64,000 nt of DNA from Cohnella phaseoli (GCF_003386235.1 NZ_QRDZ01000042.1:1-64000), one strand, 5' to 3'. Counted from the stretch's first letter, positions 50,735 through 59,536 are shown. Translations and numbers: made by a program. Notes: generated by a model not told the origin, from the letters alone.

Positions 50735-50806
50735 AGGCTGCCCTCCAAGCGCTGCGAGTTGTCGCAGGAGCGAACGCTCCTATGACAATCGGCATGGGGG
50801 CAGCCT
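50735..50806 (-). terminator. Branched stem-loop after the DHA2 exporter gene
   Basis: On the minus strand AAGGCTGCCCC pairs with GGAGGGCAGCCT, followed by TTTATT. Inside are TTGTC/GACAA and AGGAGCG/CGCTCCT pairings. It is longer and more branched than an ordinary terminator, but its position 18 bases after the stop supports that role. Confidence 0.6.
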
Positions 50807-50823
50807 TGTTCAGTTGTAGCGTA

Positions 50824-52326
50824 TTAGTGTCCGACGATAATCGGAACTTCCACATTGTCCGTGGAATGGCCTTCCTGCTTTTTCGGCTTACGCAGCAGTA
50901 ATCCTAGCGCCGCGCCCGAAACGGCCACGAAAATAAGAATAAAGAACGTGTGCCCGAAGGCGTCGGCGAAGATCGGCAGATCCGGAGCCGGCTTCTGCTG
51001 CTCCACCATCAAGTCTTGCATTCTCGTCGTCGAGATTGTCGTGAGCACGGCAACTGCGAACGACATCATCACCTGCTGCGCCGCATTCGTCAAGGACGTT
51101 ACGCGGCCGACAAGGTTCAGCGGAGCGGATTGAATCAGATGCGTATTGAGCGGCATCATGAACATCCCCATCCCCGCGCCGAGCAAGCCCAGCGGCAGCA
51201 TGATGGCCAGCTTGCCGTCATCCGCCGAGATGTTGGACAGCAGGAAAGCCGCGAACGTCGTGAGCGTCATGCCGATAATAACGAGCGGGCGAGCGCCGAA
51301 ACGGTCGAACAGCTTACCGCCGATCGGCATGAACAATCCGGAAGCGAGCGCCTGCGGCAGCATCATCAGACCGGATTCCATCGGCGAGTATCCTTTGGCC
51401 TGCTGCAGGAACAGCGGCACGAGGAACAGCGTTCCGAACAACGCAATCTGCGACACCCATTGCACGATAATGCCTTTCGTAAAGCTGCCGGAGCGGAAAA
51501 CGCGAAGCTCCAACAACGGATTCTGCTTGCGCAGCTCGGCGATGACGAACAGGATAAGCGCGACCACGCCGACGCCGATTCCGATCATGGTCGGCAGCTC
51601 TGTCCAAGTAGACTGCCCTGTCGCCGGATCGATGCCTCCCTCGGATACGCCGTAGACGAGCGCAGCGAAAGCGAGCGGCCCGAGAATCATGCCGAGCCTG
51701 TCAAGCGAAGCCACCGACTGACCCGCGATATTCGGCAGCGTGCGGATGCCGAGAATTATTCCGATCACGCCGATCGGCAAGTTGATCAAGAAAATCCAAT
51801 CCCAGCTATAGTATTCCACGAACCAGCCGGCCAGTACGGGGCCGAGAGCGGGAGCGAGCAGAATCGGAACGCCCATCATGCCCATTACCGCTCCGACCTT
51901 GCTTGGAGGAGCGAGACGGTACACGAACGCCATCGAGATCGGCACGACTACGCCGCCGCCGATTCCCTGAACAATCCGAAACGCAATCAACAGCTCCACG
52001 CTTGTCGCCAACGCGCACAGCAACGAGCCGATCGTGAACAGCCCGATCGAGATGAGGAACACCCGCTTCGCGCCGAAGCGGTCCGACAACCAGCCTGCCA
52101 ACGGAATGACCGCCGCCTGCGCAAGCGCGTAACCGATGACCGTCCACTGCACTAGCGTAAGGTTGGGCAAGTTAAACTCCGCTTGAAGCTTAGGCAGCGC
52201 GACGTTAACGGCCGTTCCGTCCAAAATAACCATGAAAATTCCGATGATGATCGCAACCAACGGTCCAAGAATACTGCGCATCGATATCGCGTTATCCTCT
52301 GATACCTGCGCTTTTGGGGCTGACAT
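50824..52326 (-). CDS. MFS drug exporter, DHA2 (EmrB/QacA) type
   Basis: Fourteen-helix proton-driven exporter of 500 residues. Motif D1-like IFMVILDGTAVNVALPKLQ in helix 1 and motif A GWLSDRFGAKRVFLI identify the DHA2 family; motif C GVPILLAPALGPVLAGWFVEYYSWDWIFLINLP is typical of antiporters. AGGAGG lies 6 bases before the ATG at 52326, while the frame is open to 52398. It is divergent from a TetR gene and its promoter region contains two GGACAATTGTCC palindromes, so it is very likely repressed until a toxic compound is bound by the TetR protein. Confidence 0.93.
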   Translation of the reverse strand: MSAPKAQVSEDNAISMRSILGPLVAIIIGIFMVILDGTAVNVALPKLQAEFNLPNLTLVQWTVIGYALAQAAVIPLAGWLSDRFGAKRVFLISIGLFTIGSLLCALATSVELLIAFRIVQGIGGGVVVPISMAFVYRLAPPSKVGAVMGMMGVPILLAPALGPVLAGWFVEYYSWDWIFLINLPIGVIGIILGIRTLPNIAGQSVASLDRLGMILGPLAFAALVYGVSEGGIDPATGQSTWTELPTMIGIGVGVVALILFVIAELRKQNPLLELRVFRSGSFTKGIIVQWVSQIALFGTLFLVPLFLQQAKGYSPMESGLMMLPQALASGLFMPIGGKLFDRFGARPLVIIGMTLTTFAAFLLSNISADDGKLAIMLPLGLLGAGMGMFMMPLNTHLIQSAPLNLVGRVTSLTNAAQQVMMSFAVAVLTTISTTRMQDLMVEQQKPAPDLPIFADAFGHTFFILIFVAVSGAALGLLLRKPKKQEGHSTDNVEVPIIVGH

Positions 52327-52446
52327 ATATAACCTCCTATCCGAATGGAGAGGCTTCCCTTGCGCGATCTCTCTCTTCCATTGACCGCCGCAAAACACAA
52401 CGGTACAATAGAATCATCTGGACGCTGCAATGAGAACCCGCGTTTT

Positions 52447-52466
52447 AAGCGGACAATTGTCCGCTT
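52447..52466. promoter_or_regulatory. TetR operator 1, AAGCGGACAATTGTCCGCTT
   Basis: A perfect 20-bp palindrome in the divergent region between the exporter and tetR genes. Its core GGACAATTGTCC is repeated 31 bases away (centre to centre), about three helical turns. Confidence 0.85.
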
Positions 52467-52479
52467 CAATTCGATGTTA

Positions 52480-52495
52480 CCGGACAATTGTCCGG
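52480..52495. promoter_or_regulatory. TetR operator 2, CCGGACAATTGTCCGG
   Basis: A perfect 16-bp palindrome with the same 12-bp core as operator 1. Two sites on the same helix face suggest that two dimers bind together and silence both divergent genes. Confidence 0.85.
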
Positions 52496-52551
52496 ATGTC
52501 AACATGTGGCAAGCGAACTTTATTTGATGGATAATTGCGAGGTGACGCATC

Positions 52552-53178
52552 GTGTCCGTTCGGCAGGAACGCAGAGAACGCAGAGACGCGGTCGAGAATC
52601 GTCAGCTTATTCTTCAGACCGCGCATGACCTGTTTAACGAATATGGCGTACAGCCAGTCAGCATGCATCAGATTGCCAAGACGGCGGGGATCGGACAGGC
52701 GACCCTCTATCGGAAGTACGCCCATAAGGGCGATCTCTGTCTGGATATGCTGCATGAATACGGCAACAGGCTGATGGACGAGATCGAACGATATTTGGAA
52801 AATAATCGCGAAGCTCCAGCCTGGGAACGGCTATGGGGCATTTTGAGCTACTGGATCGATGCGATCGAAAGCAAAGCGGAGCTGCTTATCGAGACCGAAA
52901 CGAAAATGAATTGCAACGACGATCGAGGGAACTTCTTTCACTCGCCGATGTATCGATTCTCGCGGGAGAAGATTGCGAAGCTGCTGTCCGAGATCGCGAC
53001 TGAAGAGGCGATATCGGATTTCGACGCCGATCTTGCGGCCCATGCGATCATTTGCTCCATGTCTCCCGTAGGCTACTTTCAAATCAAAAAAGAACGGGGC
53101 TACACTCGCGAACAGATTAAAGAGCACTATCGCAAGCTGTGCCATCTTGCGGCACAAACGTCCTTCATCCGGCAATAG
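52552..53178 (+). CDS. TetR-family repressor of the DHA2 exporter
   Basis: Regulator of 208 residues, normal TetR length. Helix-turn-helix: ILQTAHDLFNEYGVQPVSMHQIAKTAGIGQATLYRKYAHKGDLC. The ligand domain is alpha-helical with no obvious motif. The GTG at 52552 has GAGGTGA 6 bases upstream. It is divergent from the exporter gene with the two palindromic operators in between, and ends at a strong terminator. Confidence 0.93.
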   Translation: MSVRQERRERRDAVENRQLILQTAHDLFNEYGVQPVSMHQIAKTAGIGQATLYRKYAHKGDLCLDMLHEYGNRLMDEIERYLENNREAPAWERLWGILSYWIDAIESKAELLIETETKMNCNDDRGNFFHSPMYRFSREKIAKLLSEIATEEAISDFDADLAAHAIICSMSPVGYFQIKKERGYTREQIKEHYRKLCHLAAQTSFIRQ

Positions 53179-53201
53179 GCTTAGTTAGCGCTCGCCCCAT
53201 G

Positions 53202-53253
53202 CAAAAGGTCGAACTCGGGCAGAAACGAATTTCTGCCGAAGTTCGACCTTTTT
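53202..53253. terminator. Bidirectional terminator between tetR and PAP2 genes
   Basis: AAAGGTCGAACTCGGGCAGAAA pairs with the inverse sequence ending GTTCGACCTTT, with A-rich and T-rich flanks. It serves the convergent tetR gene and the PAP2 gene. Confidence 0.9.
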
Positions 53254-53259
53254 CCTTGG

Positions 53260-53919
53260 TTAGGCCCCGAAGGTTCCCTTCTGACGCTCGCGCGCCAGCT
53301 TTGCTTTCCGTTCGACCAGAATAATGGCCGCCGTCACCACTTCAACAACGAAGATCGCTCCCAGCACGTCCATAATGACATGTTGTTTCACGAATAAGGT
53401 GGACATAATGATAAGGCTGGACATCCCGGTAATGAGCGTTAAATTCCATTTGTTGCGGAACGAGCTCGTCCAGATAGCCCTCATGACCATGTAGCTGGAG
53501 AAGCAATGGATGCTTGGAAAGCAGTTATAGGGCTGATCCCGATTGTAAATGTACCGCATCAGCCAGGAGAACGGATCGTCTCCGATAACGGGAGGACGAG
53601 CAACCGTCGTCTGGAATACCGAATAAATCAAGTAGCACAGCAGCGCGCAAATCGCGTAGGTCATCAGGTTGCGGTAGTATACGCTAATATCCTTTTTGAA
53701 GAAATAGAACAGACAGACATAGATGTAAAAAATCCAAACCGAGTAAGGCAGCGCAAACCATTTAAGGTAAGGAATGGCCTCGTCCGCCGCCATCGCCAAG
53801 CTGTACACTTCCTGATTTTCGATGTTGTTCGTTAACGCGTACATCCAGCCCAGAACGGGAAACATCAGCATCAGCAGCAACGGCGAGTACTTTCTCCAAT
53901 TCATGCTTTTAAGGTTCAC
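53260..53919 (-). CDS. PAP2-superfamily membrane phosphatase
   Basis: Membrane protein of 219 residues with about six helices. The PAP2 motifs are CFPSIHCFSS (PSxH, acid-base His) and KQHVIMDVLGA (HxxxD), with an ARPP stretch earlier in the place of the first motif. Such enzymes remove phosphate from lipid phosphates such as undecaprenyl diphosphate, or transfer lipid head groups. The GTG at 53919 has GGGGGG 7 bases upstream. It follows the LTA synthase-like gene by 38 bases and is probably co-transcribed; a role in polymer or lipid recycling linked to teichoic acid is inferred. Confidence 0.85.
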   Translation of the reverse strand: MNLKSMNWRKYSPLLLMLMFPVLGWMYALTNNIENQEVYSLAMAADEAIPYLKWFALPYSVWIFYIYVCLFYFFKKDISVYYRNLMTYAICALLCYLIYSVFQTTVARPPVIGDDPFSWLMRYIYNRDQPYNCFPSIHCFSSYMVMRAIWTSSFRNKWNLTLITGMSSLIIMSTLFVKQHVIMDVLGAIFVVEVVTAAIILVERKAKLARERQKGTFGA

Positions 53920-53957
53920 GCACTAACCCCCCATTTTATATCTATAGCGCCAACCGT

Positions 53958-55808
53958 TTATTCATGCTTCGGCAAATGACTGACATAGCTGTTCGAAAGC
54001 CGCAAAAGCTCCAACGCACGATCATATTCATCTTGCGTAGAATCTGTTCCGGTCGGCTCGGCGCCGTCAAACGGATAGCTGACTCCGTCCTCGTAGCCGA
54101 TTCCCGGCACAAAAATGCCCTTGCCGTTTACGAACGATCCCGAAGGCAAATAATATCTTTGCGGCAGTACGTTTTCCGTATTGTTCAGCAGATCCTGACC
54201 GAAATGAATATGGCCTTTAAGCGAAACGCCGAGAAGATTGGCAAGCGTCGGGAAGATGTCCGCTTGTCCGCCCGTCTGCGGGAACGTTTGCGGGTCGGTC
54301 ACATTAGGGGACGCGACGATCAGCGGAATATTAAGCATCTCGGTAAATTGATATTCGTGACCGTAAATTTCCGTCATTAGTTTTTTCTCATGATCGGTAA
54401 GCGAGTAGATCGGCAGTCCGAGATGGTCTCCGTATATGACCAGCACCGTATTATCCCAGAGTCCTTGCTGCTTCAGTCTCTCGATGAACTGCCCCAGGGC
54501 GTAATCCGTATAATTCTGAGCTTGAATGTAATGGCCGACGAGCGTGTCGCGATAACGCTCCGGAAGCTCGAAGCGGACTTTGCGCTCCGGGATGTTGAAC
54601 GGATGGTGAGAAGACATAGAAATGATCTGCGCGTAAAAAGGCTTGCCCGTCTGGCTCATCTTCAGCAGCTCGTCAGTCGTCTTCTCGTACAGCACTTCAT
54701 CCGAAGGACCGAAAAACACAATATCGTCGTCTCCAAAAAACTCGGCATCGTAATAACGCTGGAATCCAAGCCCTTTGTACAGCTCCTTGCGGTTCCAGAA
54801 TTGCACGTCGTTCGTATGGAACGTGGCCGTCTGATAGCCGTGCTCGGCAAGCTTCTTGGGCATGCTCGGCAAATCCAGGCTGCCGTACTCCTGCGCAGCC
54901 GCCCCGTATTGGGGAATATAGAAGGAGGTGTTGACGACGAATTCCGCATCCGACGTATTTCCTTGCCCGACCTGCTGGTAAAAGTGCGAGAAATAGAAAT
55001 TCTCTCTCGCAAGCTTGTTCATGACAGGCGTAACTTCTTTTCCGTCGATTTTGCGGTCGATCAGGAAATTCTGGAACGCCTCAAGCTGAAGCACGATTAC
55101 GTTTTTCCCTTTTGCCGCTCCCCAATAGAGCGGCGTAGCCGGTTCGTTGACGCCTTTAAGCGCGGCAATCGTCTCCTCCGTCACCTTGTCCGGAGCTTCG
55201 ATCTCCTGCGTGGCGCTAGCGATAACCGCATAAGCTTCGTAATTCAAAATGCCCATGTTCTCGGCTTGCTTCAGCTCGTTGATGCTGTCGCTGTGCGTCC
55301 ATACCGTCGAGACGCTGCCGATCAACGAAACGGCGAACACCGCCGAGACCAGCGCGCTGCGTTCCCTGATCGCCAATGATTTGGCCCAGCCTCTGAACCT
55401 GCGGTTCATGTACAGCAGCAAGAACACGACAATATCGGTATAAATGAACAGGAAGTAAGGATGCATCAAGGAGAAGACGCTTCCCTTCACTTCCGTCACC
55501 TGATTGACTTGTTGAAGTGCGTGATAGGTCACGATAACGCCGAAGTACTTGTAGTACATAATTACGGCGAAGTAGATCGACGTGACGAAAATGTTCACCG
55601 TCAAGTAGACGCCCAGCTTCCGCTTCGGCGCAAACCATTCGATCAAGCAAAACAGCACCCACACCGACGGTATCCCCGTCGCCAGCTGCAGCCAGATCGA
55701 AGCCCCGTCGAATACGACAAGCCGAGCCAGAAGAATTTTGAGCACCATAATGAGAGAGAAGAACACGAATGGCTTGGACAGCCAGCCTCTCCATTTGGAA
55801 GCTTCCAT
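53958..55808 (-). CDS. Lipoteichoic acid synthase-like sulfatase-fold enzyme
   Basis: 616 residues: five N-terminal membrane helices (to about 195), then an extracellular alkaline phosphatase-like domain. The catalytic threonine lies in VGQGNTSDAEF (Thr285), and metal-binding residues in LQLEAFQNF, HTNDVQFWNR and VIYGDHLG. LtaS-type enzymes add glycerol phosphate from phosphatidylglycerol to a glycolipid anchor. Length and layout match LtaS, but family members can also be primases, so the precise role is open. The promoter TTAACG-N17-TATAAT lies at 55834-55862. Confidence 0.9.
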   Translation of the reverse strand: MEASKWRGWLSKPFVFFSLIMVLKILLARLVVFDGASIWLQLATGIPSVWVLFCLIEWFAPKRKLGVYLTVNIFVTSIYFAVIMYYKYFGVIVTYHALQQVNQVTEVKGSVFSLMHPYFLFIYTDIVVFLLLYMNRRFRGWAKSLAIRERSALVSAVFAVSLIGSVSTVWTHSDSINELKQAENMGILNYEAYAVIASATQEIEAPDKVTEETIAALKGVNEPATPLYWGAAKGKNVIVLQLEAFQNFLIDRKIDGKEVTPVMNKLARENFYFSHFYQQVGQGNTSDAEFVVNTSFYIPQYGAAAQEYGSLDLPSMPKKLAEHGYQTATFHTNDVQFWNRKELYKGLGFQRYYDAEFFGDDDIVFFGPSDEVLYEKTTDELLKMSQTGKPFYAQIISMSSHHPFNIPERKVRFELPERYRDTLVGHYIQAQNYTDYALGQFIERLKQQGLWDNTVLVIYGDHLGLPIYSLTDHEKKLMTEIYGHEYQFTEMLNIPLIVASPNVTDPQTFPQTGGQADIFPTLANLLGVSLKGHIHFGQDLLNNTENVLPQRYYLPSGSFVNGKGIFVPGIGYEDGVSYPFDGAEPTGTDSTQDEYDRALELLRLSNSYVSHLPKHE

Positions 55809-55833
55809 TTCCGTTCACCCCCGAACCCTACTA

Positions 55834-55862
55834 ATTATACAATAATGTTAACTGAGCGTTAA
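55834..55862 (-). promoter_or_regulatory. Sigma-A promoter of the LTA synthase-like gene
   Basis: Minus-strand TTAACG (55857-55862) and TATAAT (55834-55839) with a 17-base spacer, 25 bases before the start codon. Confidence 0.65.
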
Positions 55863-55892
55863 AGTCTTACATGCAGGAAGATTACCTAAAGG

Positions 55893-55922
55893 TTGGCTAA
55901 AGAAATTCGCTTCGCGTATAAT
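55893..55922 (+). promoter_or_regulatory. Sigma-A promoter of the small 98-residue gene
   Basis: TTGGCT (55893-55898) and TATAAT (55917-55922) with an 18-base spacer, 31 bases before the ATG. Good match to consensus. Confidence 0.7.
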
Positions 55923-55953
55923 GCAAGCATAAACTTCGAAAGGGGCGCTCCCT

Positions 55954-56250
55954 ATGGCGATTTCCTATACAAGATCCTATGATCATATTCTGGACGATTT
56001 GTCCCGCGCGCTTACGACCGTTCCGCAATTTTACGAAGCGTTCGAAATGGAGGAAGCCGACTGGCGCGAGCTGACGGAGGGCGAGCGCGAAGTATGCGTA
56101 CGCACGCTCGCCGACGATCTATTCTACCTGCTCGGCTCCGAGCCTTCCGCTGAAGTGGGATTGGGCACGGCGGAATACGATTCTGGCCATGCGATCATCA
56201 AGATCACGGCCGACACTCAGCTCGTTCACGTCATTGCTTTGCGCGAATAA
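55954..56250 (+). CDS. Small protein of unknown function, 98 residues
   Basis: Not assigned to a family with certainty. The protein is acidic and has no signal peptide or membrane helix. It starts MAISYTRSYDHILDDLSRAL and contains REVCVRTLADDLFYLLGSEP and a beta-like end AIIKITADTQLVHVIALRE. A clear promoter (55893-55922) and GAAAGGGGC ribosome binding site support a real gene. Its 3' end overlaps the convergent LplT-like gene by 20 bases, so the two mRNAs are complementary at their ends. Confidence 0.75.
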   Translation: MAISYTRSYDHILDDLSRALTTVPQFYEAFEMEEADWRELTEGEREVCVRTLADDLFYLLGSEPSAEVGLGTAEYDSGHAIIKITADTQLVHVIALRE

Positions 56251-57442
56251 GCGCATAGCTCTCCCGAATACGGCCGAACTGGAACGCCAAGTAGATGAAG
56301 AACAGCGTCAATACTGCGCCGATGCCGACGACCGAATGATTGACGGGCACCTCGAGCTTTCTGAGCGTTAAGTACAGGAACAGGCCCACGACTGTCAGCG
56401 AGTTCTCAACGAAGTTCTGGACGGCGATCGTTCTGCCCGGGCCGACGAGGGCTTTGCCCTCCTCCTGCAGCATCGTGTTCAACGGAATAAGGAATATGCC
56501 GCCCATAATGCCTGTGATGAACAGGAGCGTCACCGTCAGCCAGAGCTCGTTCGTAAAGTTCGCGGCCATGACCGCGGCGACCATCGCAATTCCGTAGAAA
56601 TATCCGCGATATAGTTTACCTTCGGGAACCAGCTTCGGCGTCAACCAGGCGCTGAGCACGACCCCGAGCGCCGTAACGCCGATAATCATCGATTGCTGGT
56701 CGGTATCCACGATGCCCAGATTAAGCGGCAGCCAGGCAATCAGAGCGATTCTCAGCACGGACGCCGTCAGCCAGAACGCTCCCGTGCCGATCAACGAGAA
56801 CCGGCTTCGACGACTGCGGAACAGCTTGATCGTATCGCGGAAAAACTGTCCGGAAGCCTCCCGGTATCGGATGTCGGGATTGCCGGACTTAGCCGGCACC
56901 AGGAAAGTCATGGCAAGCGACAGCAAGTATATGAATAAGCAGACGAGAATTGCCGGCAGGTCGGAGCGGGCGGCCAAGAAGCCTCCCGCTACCGTGCCGA
57001 GCAGAATGGCGAGTATCGTCGAGCCCTCCACCTGGGCGTTGGCCCTCAGCAGCTCTCTCTCCGACTTTGTCAGCTCCGACAATATTCCGTATTTGCCCGG
57101 AGAGTACACGACCGCCCCTACGCCCACGAAGAAATAACAAAGCGCCGGAGGCAGCCCGAACAGCAGCAGGGCGATGCCGGTCGCTTTCAAGATGTTGCCC
57201 AGCAGCAATACATGCGATTTCGCCTTCTTGTCCGCGAACGCTCCTACGATGGGCGCAAGAACGACGTATGCGATGAGAAAAGCCATTTGAATGTAGGTGA
57301 CCATGCCGTCCGGATCAGCCGCGCCTTCGCGCTTCACCAAACCTACGATCAGGAAGAAATTCAAATTATCTGCGAATGCGCTAAGAAATTGAGTCCATAC
57401 GACCGCGTTAAGCGGTTTTATTTTTCTAAAGAGAGCAAGCAA
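56231..57442 (-). CDS. lplT: MFS transporter, LplT-like (lysophospholipid transporter)
   Basis: Twelve-helix transporter of 403 residues. The start TQFLSAFADNLNFFLIVGLV, the stretch VVYSPGKYGILSELTKSERELLRANAQVEGSTILAILLG, and FLIPLNTMLQEEGK are characteristic of LplT and LplT-like fusions. LplT flips lysophospholipids inward for re-acylation. Here no acyltransferase gene adjoins, so function rests on sequence likeness. The TTG at 57442 has GGTGG upstream, and promoter TTGTCA-N16-TATAAT lies at 57473-57500. Confidence 0.85.
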   Translation of the reverse strand: MLALFRKIKPLNAVVWTQFLSAFADNLNFFLIVGLVKREGAADPDGMVTYIQMAFLIAYVVLAPIVGAFADKKAKSHVLLLGNILKATGIALLLFGLPPALCYFFVGVGAVVYSPGKYGILSELTKSERELLRANAQVEGSTILAILLGTVAGGFLAARSDLPAILVCLFIYLLSLAMTFLVPAKSGNPDIRYREASGQFFRDTIKLFRSRRSRFSLIGTGAFWLTASVLRIALIAWLPLNLGIVDTDQQSMIIGVTALGVVLSAWLTPKLVPEGKLYRGYFYGIAMVAAVMAANFTNELWLTVTLLFITGIMGGIFLIPLNTMLQEEGKALVGPGRTIAVQNFVENSLTVVGLFLYLTLRKLEVPVNHSVVGIGAVLTLFFIYLAFQFGRIRESYALIRAKQ

Positions 57443-57472
57443 AACTTCCCACCCTTTCGTATCAGCCCCCTT

Positions 57473-57500
57473 ATTATACTCTTTCCCCCTTGATTGACAA
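57473..57500 (-). promoter_or_regulatory. Sigma-A promoter of the LplT-like gene
   Basis: Minus-strand TTGTCA (57495-57500) and TATAAT (57473-57478) with a 16-base spacer, 30 bases before the TTG start. Confidence 0.7.
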
Positions 57501-57877
57501 CAATAAGATGCGGCGGAAGCCCCGAGCCTCCGAATCTGTCCGTACCGTCCGGAACTGCTGTATAGGCTATAGACGGAAAAACGGGACTAAAAGTTACATT
57601 CTGGGAAAGCGCCTTCAAATAATTGAGCGGATTGACAGCCGGGCGCCCAACCAATCGCCGGAGTCTTCCCACAAAATTAGTACCCGCATCCGCTCCATTC
57701 GTCACAGTTCGATCGAGACGGGACGGCGTCTACACCTCTCAAGACCTATGTAAAAACGCAACTAAAGACCGCAACCCTCTTGGCGACTTTAGGCTCCGCG
57801 GCTGTTTTCAAGCCATTCCCGATTATGGTTAGCTTATTAGGATGCCTGACGGGCAAATGAGAAACAGGAGGATCTTC
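57501..57877. other. Intergenic stretch without recognised gene
   Basis: Short reading frames exist on both strands, but none has a convincing ribosome binding site or family motif. The last 15 bases hold the AGGAGG of the SLH protein gene. No repeat or terminator stands out. Confidence 0.5.
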
Positions 57878-59107
57878 ATGCGTCGTTTTACATTTTTCGC
57901 TATTCTAATCGCACTAATTAGCACGGGGAGTTCGGCCTATGCGCAAAGCGCTTCCAAAAGTCCCTTCACCGACATTCGGGGACATTGGGCCGAGAACACG
58001 ATTGTCGAAATGGTGTCCAGAGGCATACTGGACGGTTATCCGGACGGAACGTTCCGGCCCGACGCCCCCGTAAAAGTTGACCAATTCATCAAGATGCTCA
58101 TACTCTCCTATACCGACCTGCACCAGAACGGCGAGCGGAGCTGGAATTCGTCGTTTCTGCAAAGCCTCAGCGCGGAAAACCAGACGATCGTCAAGCAGGA
58201 TTACCGGTATTTCGACTTCAAGCCGGCGACAACCGGATATTGGGCGAAGCCCTTTATCGATGTCGCCAGCGATCTGCATTTCCTGAACCGGAGCCGCTAC
58301 AGCGACTTCCAGAACGACATGACGCGCGAGAACGTAGCGGAAGTCATCTATTACACGCTTCAGGAGACCGAATTTCTGGAGGATTCCCAATTCAGCAGAC
58401 AGCTTGCCGAAGCTTACGGGGATTTGATGAGCGCATCGGAGCGTGAGCAGAAGTTCATAGCGGAGGCGCTGGTGAAGGGCATCATGCAGGGGTATCCGAA
58501 CGGCTATTTCGGCGTCGGAGATAAAGTGACAAGAGCTCAGTCTCTCGTGCTGCTGAACCGGTTGACGGACAAAAAGACTCGCATCGCCGTAAAGTCTGCC
58601 GACAACAGCGATCTACAGCTGTCCGTTCCGACCGTCGGCGGCGGCACTCGCGTTATCGTGTTCCCGGATCGCAGAATGCGCGACGCCTACGAGGTGCTTA
58701 AGCAAGCGGGCGCGCTGCGCGGCTCGAACCACGACTTGCTGGATACGCGGCTTAGACTGTTTAAGGATCAGAAGGAAAAGGACGCCGTCCTGGCCGCCTC
58801 CGTATCGGACAAGGTGCAGGAGGAGACGGCGCTGTGGCTTGATCCGCAGTACAACACGTACGGCATAACGATCCGGCTGCGCGAAGGCACCTTGGCGCGC
58901 AACCAGGAAGCGATCGAAGCGTTCGCCAACTACTTGTTCAGCTACAATTCGGCAACGTTCCGCGAACGCTTCAACGACATCTGCGGCAAAGTCGCATCCG
59001 GCAGCAAAGTGGCCTCCCAGCAGCTCGAGATCGCAGACGACAAGGTTGACGTTCTCGTCGATCTGACGGCCAAAACGGTCATTTTCTCCATTAGCAAGAA
59101 GAGTTAA
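57878..59107 (+). CDS. SLH-domain surface protein with unknown C-terminal domain
   Basis: Secreted protein of 409 residues. Signal peptide (about 1-24, ending AYAQ). Three SLH-type repeats follow: SPFTDIRGHWAENTIVEMVSRGILDGYPDGTFRPD is canonical, the second (GYWAKPFIDVASDLHFLNRSRYSDFQNDMTRENVAEVIY) and third (FIAEALVKGIMQGYPNGYFGVGDKVTRAQSLVLLNRL) are looser. Residues about 250-409 form a domain I do not recognise. AGGAGG lies 6 bases before the ATG at 57878. It is alone and ends at a strong terminator. Probably wall-attached through its N-terminus. Confidence 0.88.
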   Translation: MRRFTFFAILIALISTGSSAYAQSASKSPFTDIRGHWAENTIVEMVSRGILDGYPDGTFRPDAPVKVDQFIKMLILSYTDLHQNGERSWNSSFLQSLSAENQTIVKQDYRYFDFKPATTGYWAKPFIDVASDLHFLNRSRYSDFQNDMTRENVAEVIYYTLQETEFLEDSQFSRQLAEAYGDLMSASEREQKFIAEALVKGIMQGYPNGYFGVGDKVTRAQSLVLLNRLTDKKTRIAVKSADNSDLQLSVPTVGGGTRVIVFPDRRMRDAYEVLKQAGALRGSNHDLLDTRLRLFKDQKEKDAVLAASVSDKVQEETALWLDPQYNTYGITIRLREGTLARNQEAIEAFANYLFSYNSATFRERFNDICGKVASGSKVASQQLEIADDKVDVLVDLTAKTVIFSISKKS

Positions 59108-59198
59108 CATGGCTCTCTCGAGGTAACGTAACCGCGAGGTAACCAACGCAAGGTCGGAGATTTGAGCACCGATTGACATTTCCCGCCCTATTGAAATG

Positions 59199-59252
59199 AA
59201 AAGCATGTATTTTCTTGCAGGCGTTGGCCTTCGGAAGATACATGCTTTTTTC
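59199..59252 (+). terminator. Terminator of the SLH protein gene
   Basis: AAAAGCATGTATTTTC pairs with GGAAGATACATGCTTTT, then T residues follow. It lies about 90 bases after the stop codon. From there to 59500 no gene is seen. Confidence 0.8.
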
Positions 59253-59500
59253 CTATGTGGGAAGCCCCGCGGTAGCGTCAAGATAAGCACTCCTCACGGT
59301 CTTATCCGCACTCCACGCCCTTCCTCTTTAGCCGAAAATAGCGCGGAACCAAACAGCTGAAATTGTTGCTCCAACGGGCATTTCCCGCTGATCAACGAGA
59401 AAGTTCGTCTAACATTTAACGTCGCTACCCGCATCGCATCGAATCGCGGCTCAGTACAAAGCAGCCCGTTCCTCTGGCCCATGCCGCGCTTCCGACACAT
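59253..59500. other. Intergenic stretch without recognised gene
   Basis: A short hairpin CGGGCATTTCCCG lies near 59376. A minus-strand reading frame spans most of it, but it has no ribosome binding site or known motif. Confidence 0.4.
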
Positions 59501-59536
59501 AAAAAAGAGACCCCCGACTTTCGTCAGGAGTCTCTT
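59501..59536 (-). terminator. Terminator of the cold shock gene
   Basis: On the minus strand AAGAGACTCCTGAC pairs with GTCGGGGGTCTCTT (one mismatched region) and is followed by T residues. Confidence 0.9.

Noticed and set aside
50536-50748. Small minus-strand reading frame (about 70 residues) after the DHA2 exporter
   Set aside because: It spans a perfect palindrome that gives the same peptide on both strands, lacks a ribosome binding site and shows no family motif.
57418-57705. Minus-strand frame of 95 residues upstream of the LplT-like gene
   Set aside because: GTG start without a ribosome binding site; it contains the LplT promoter and overlaps its start.
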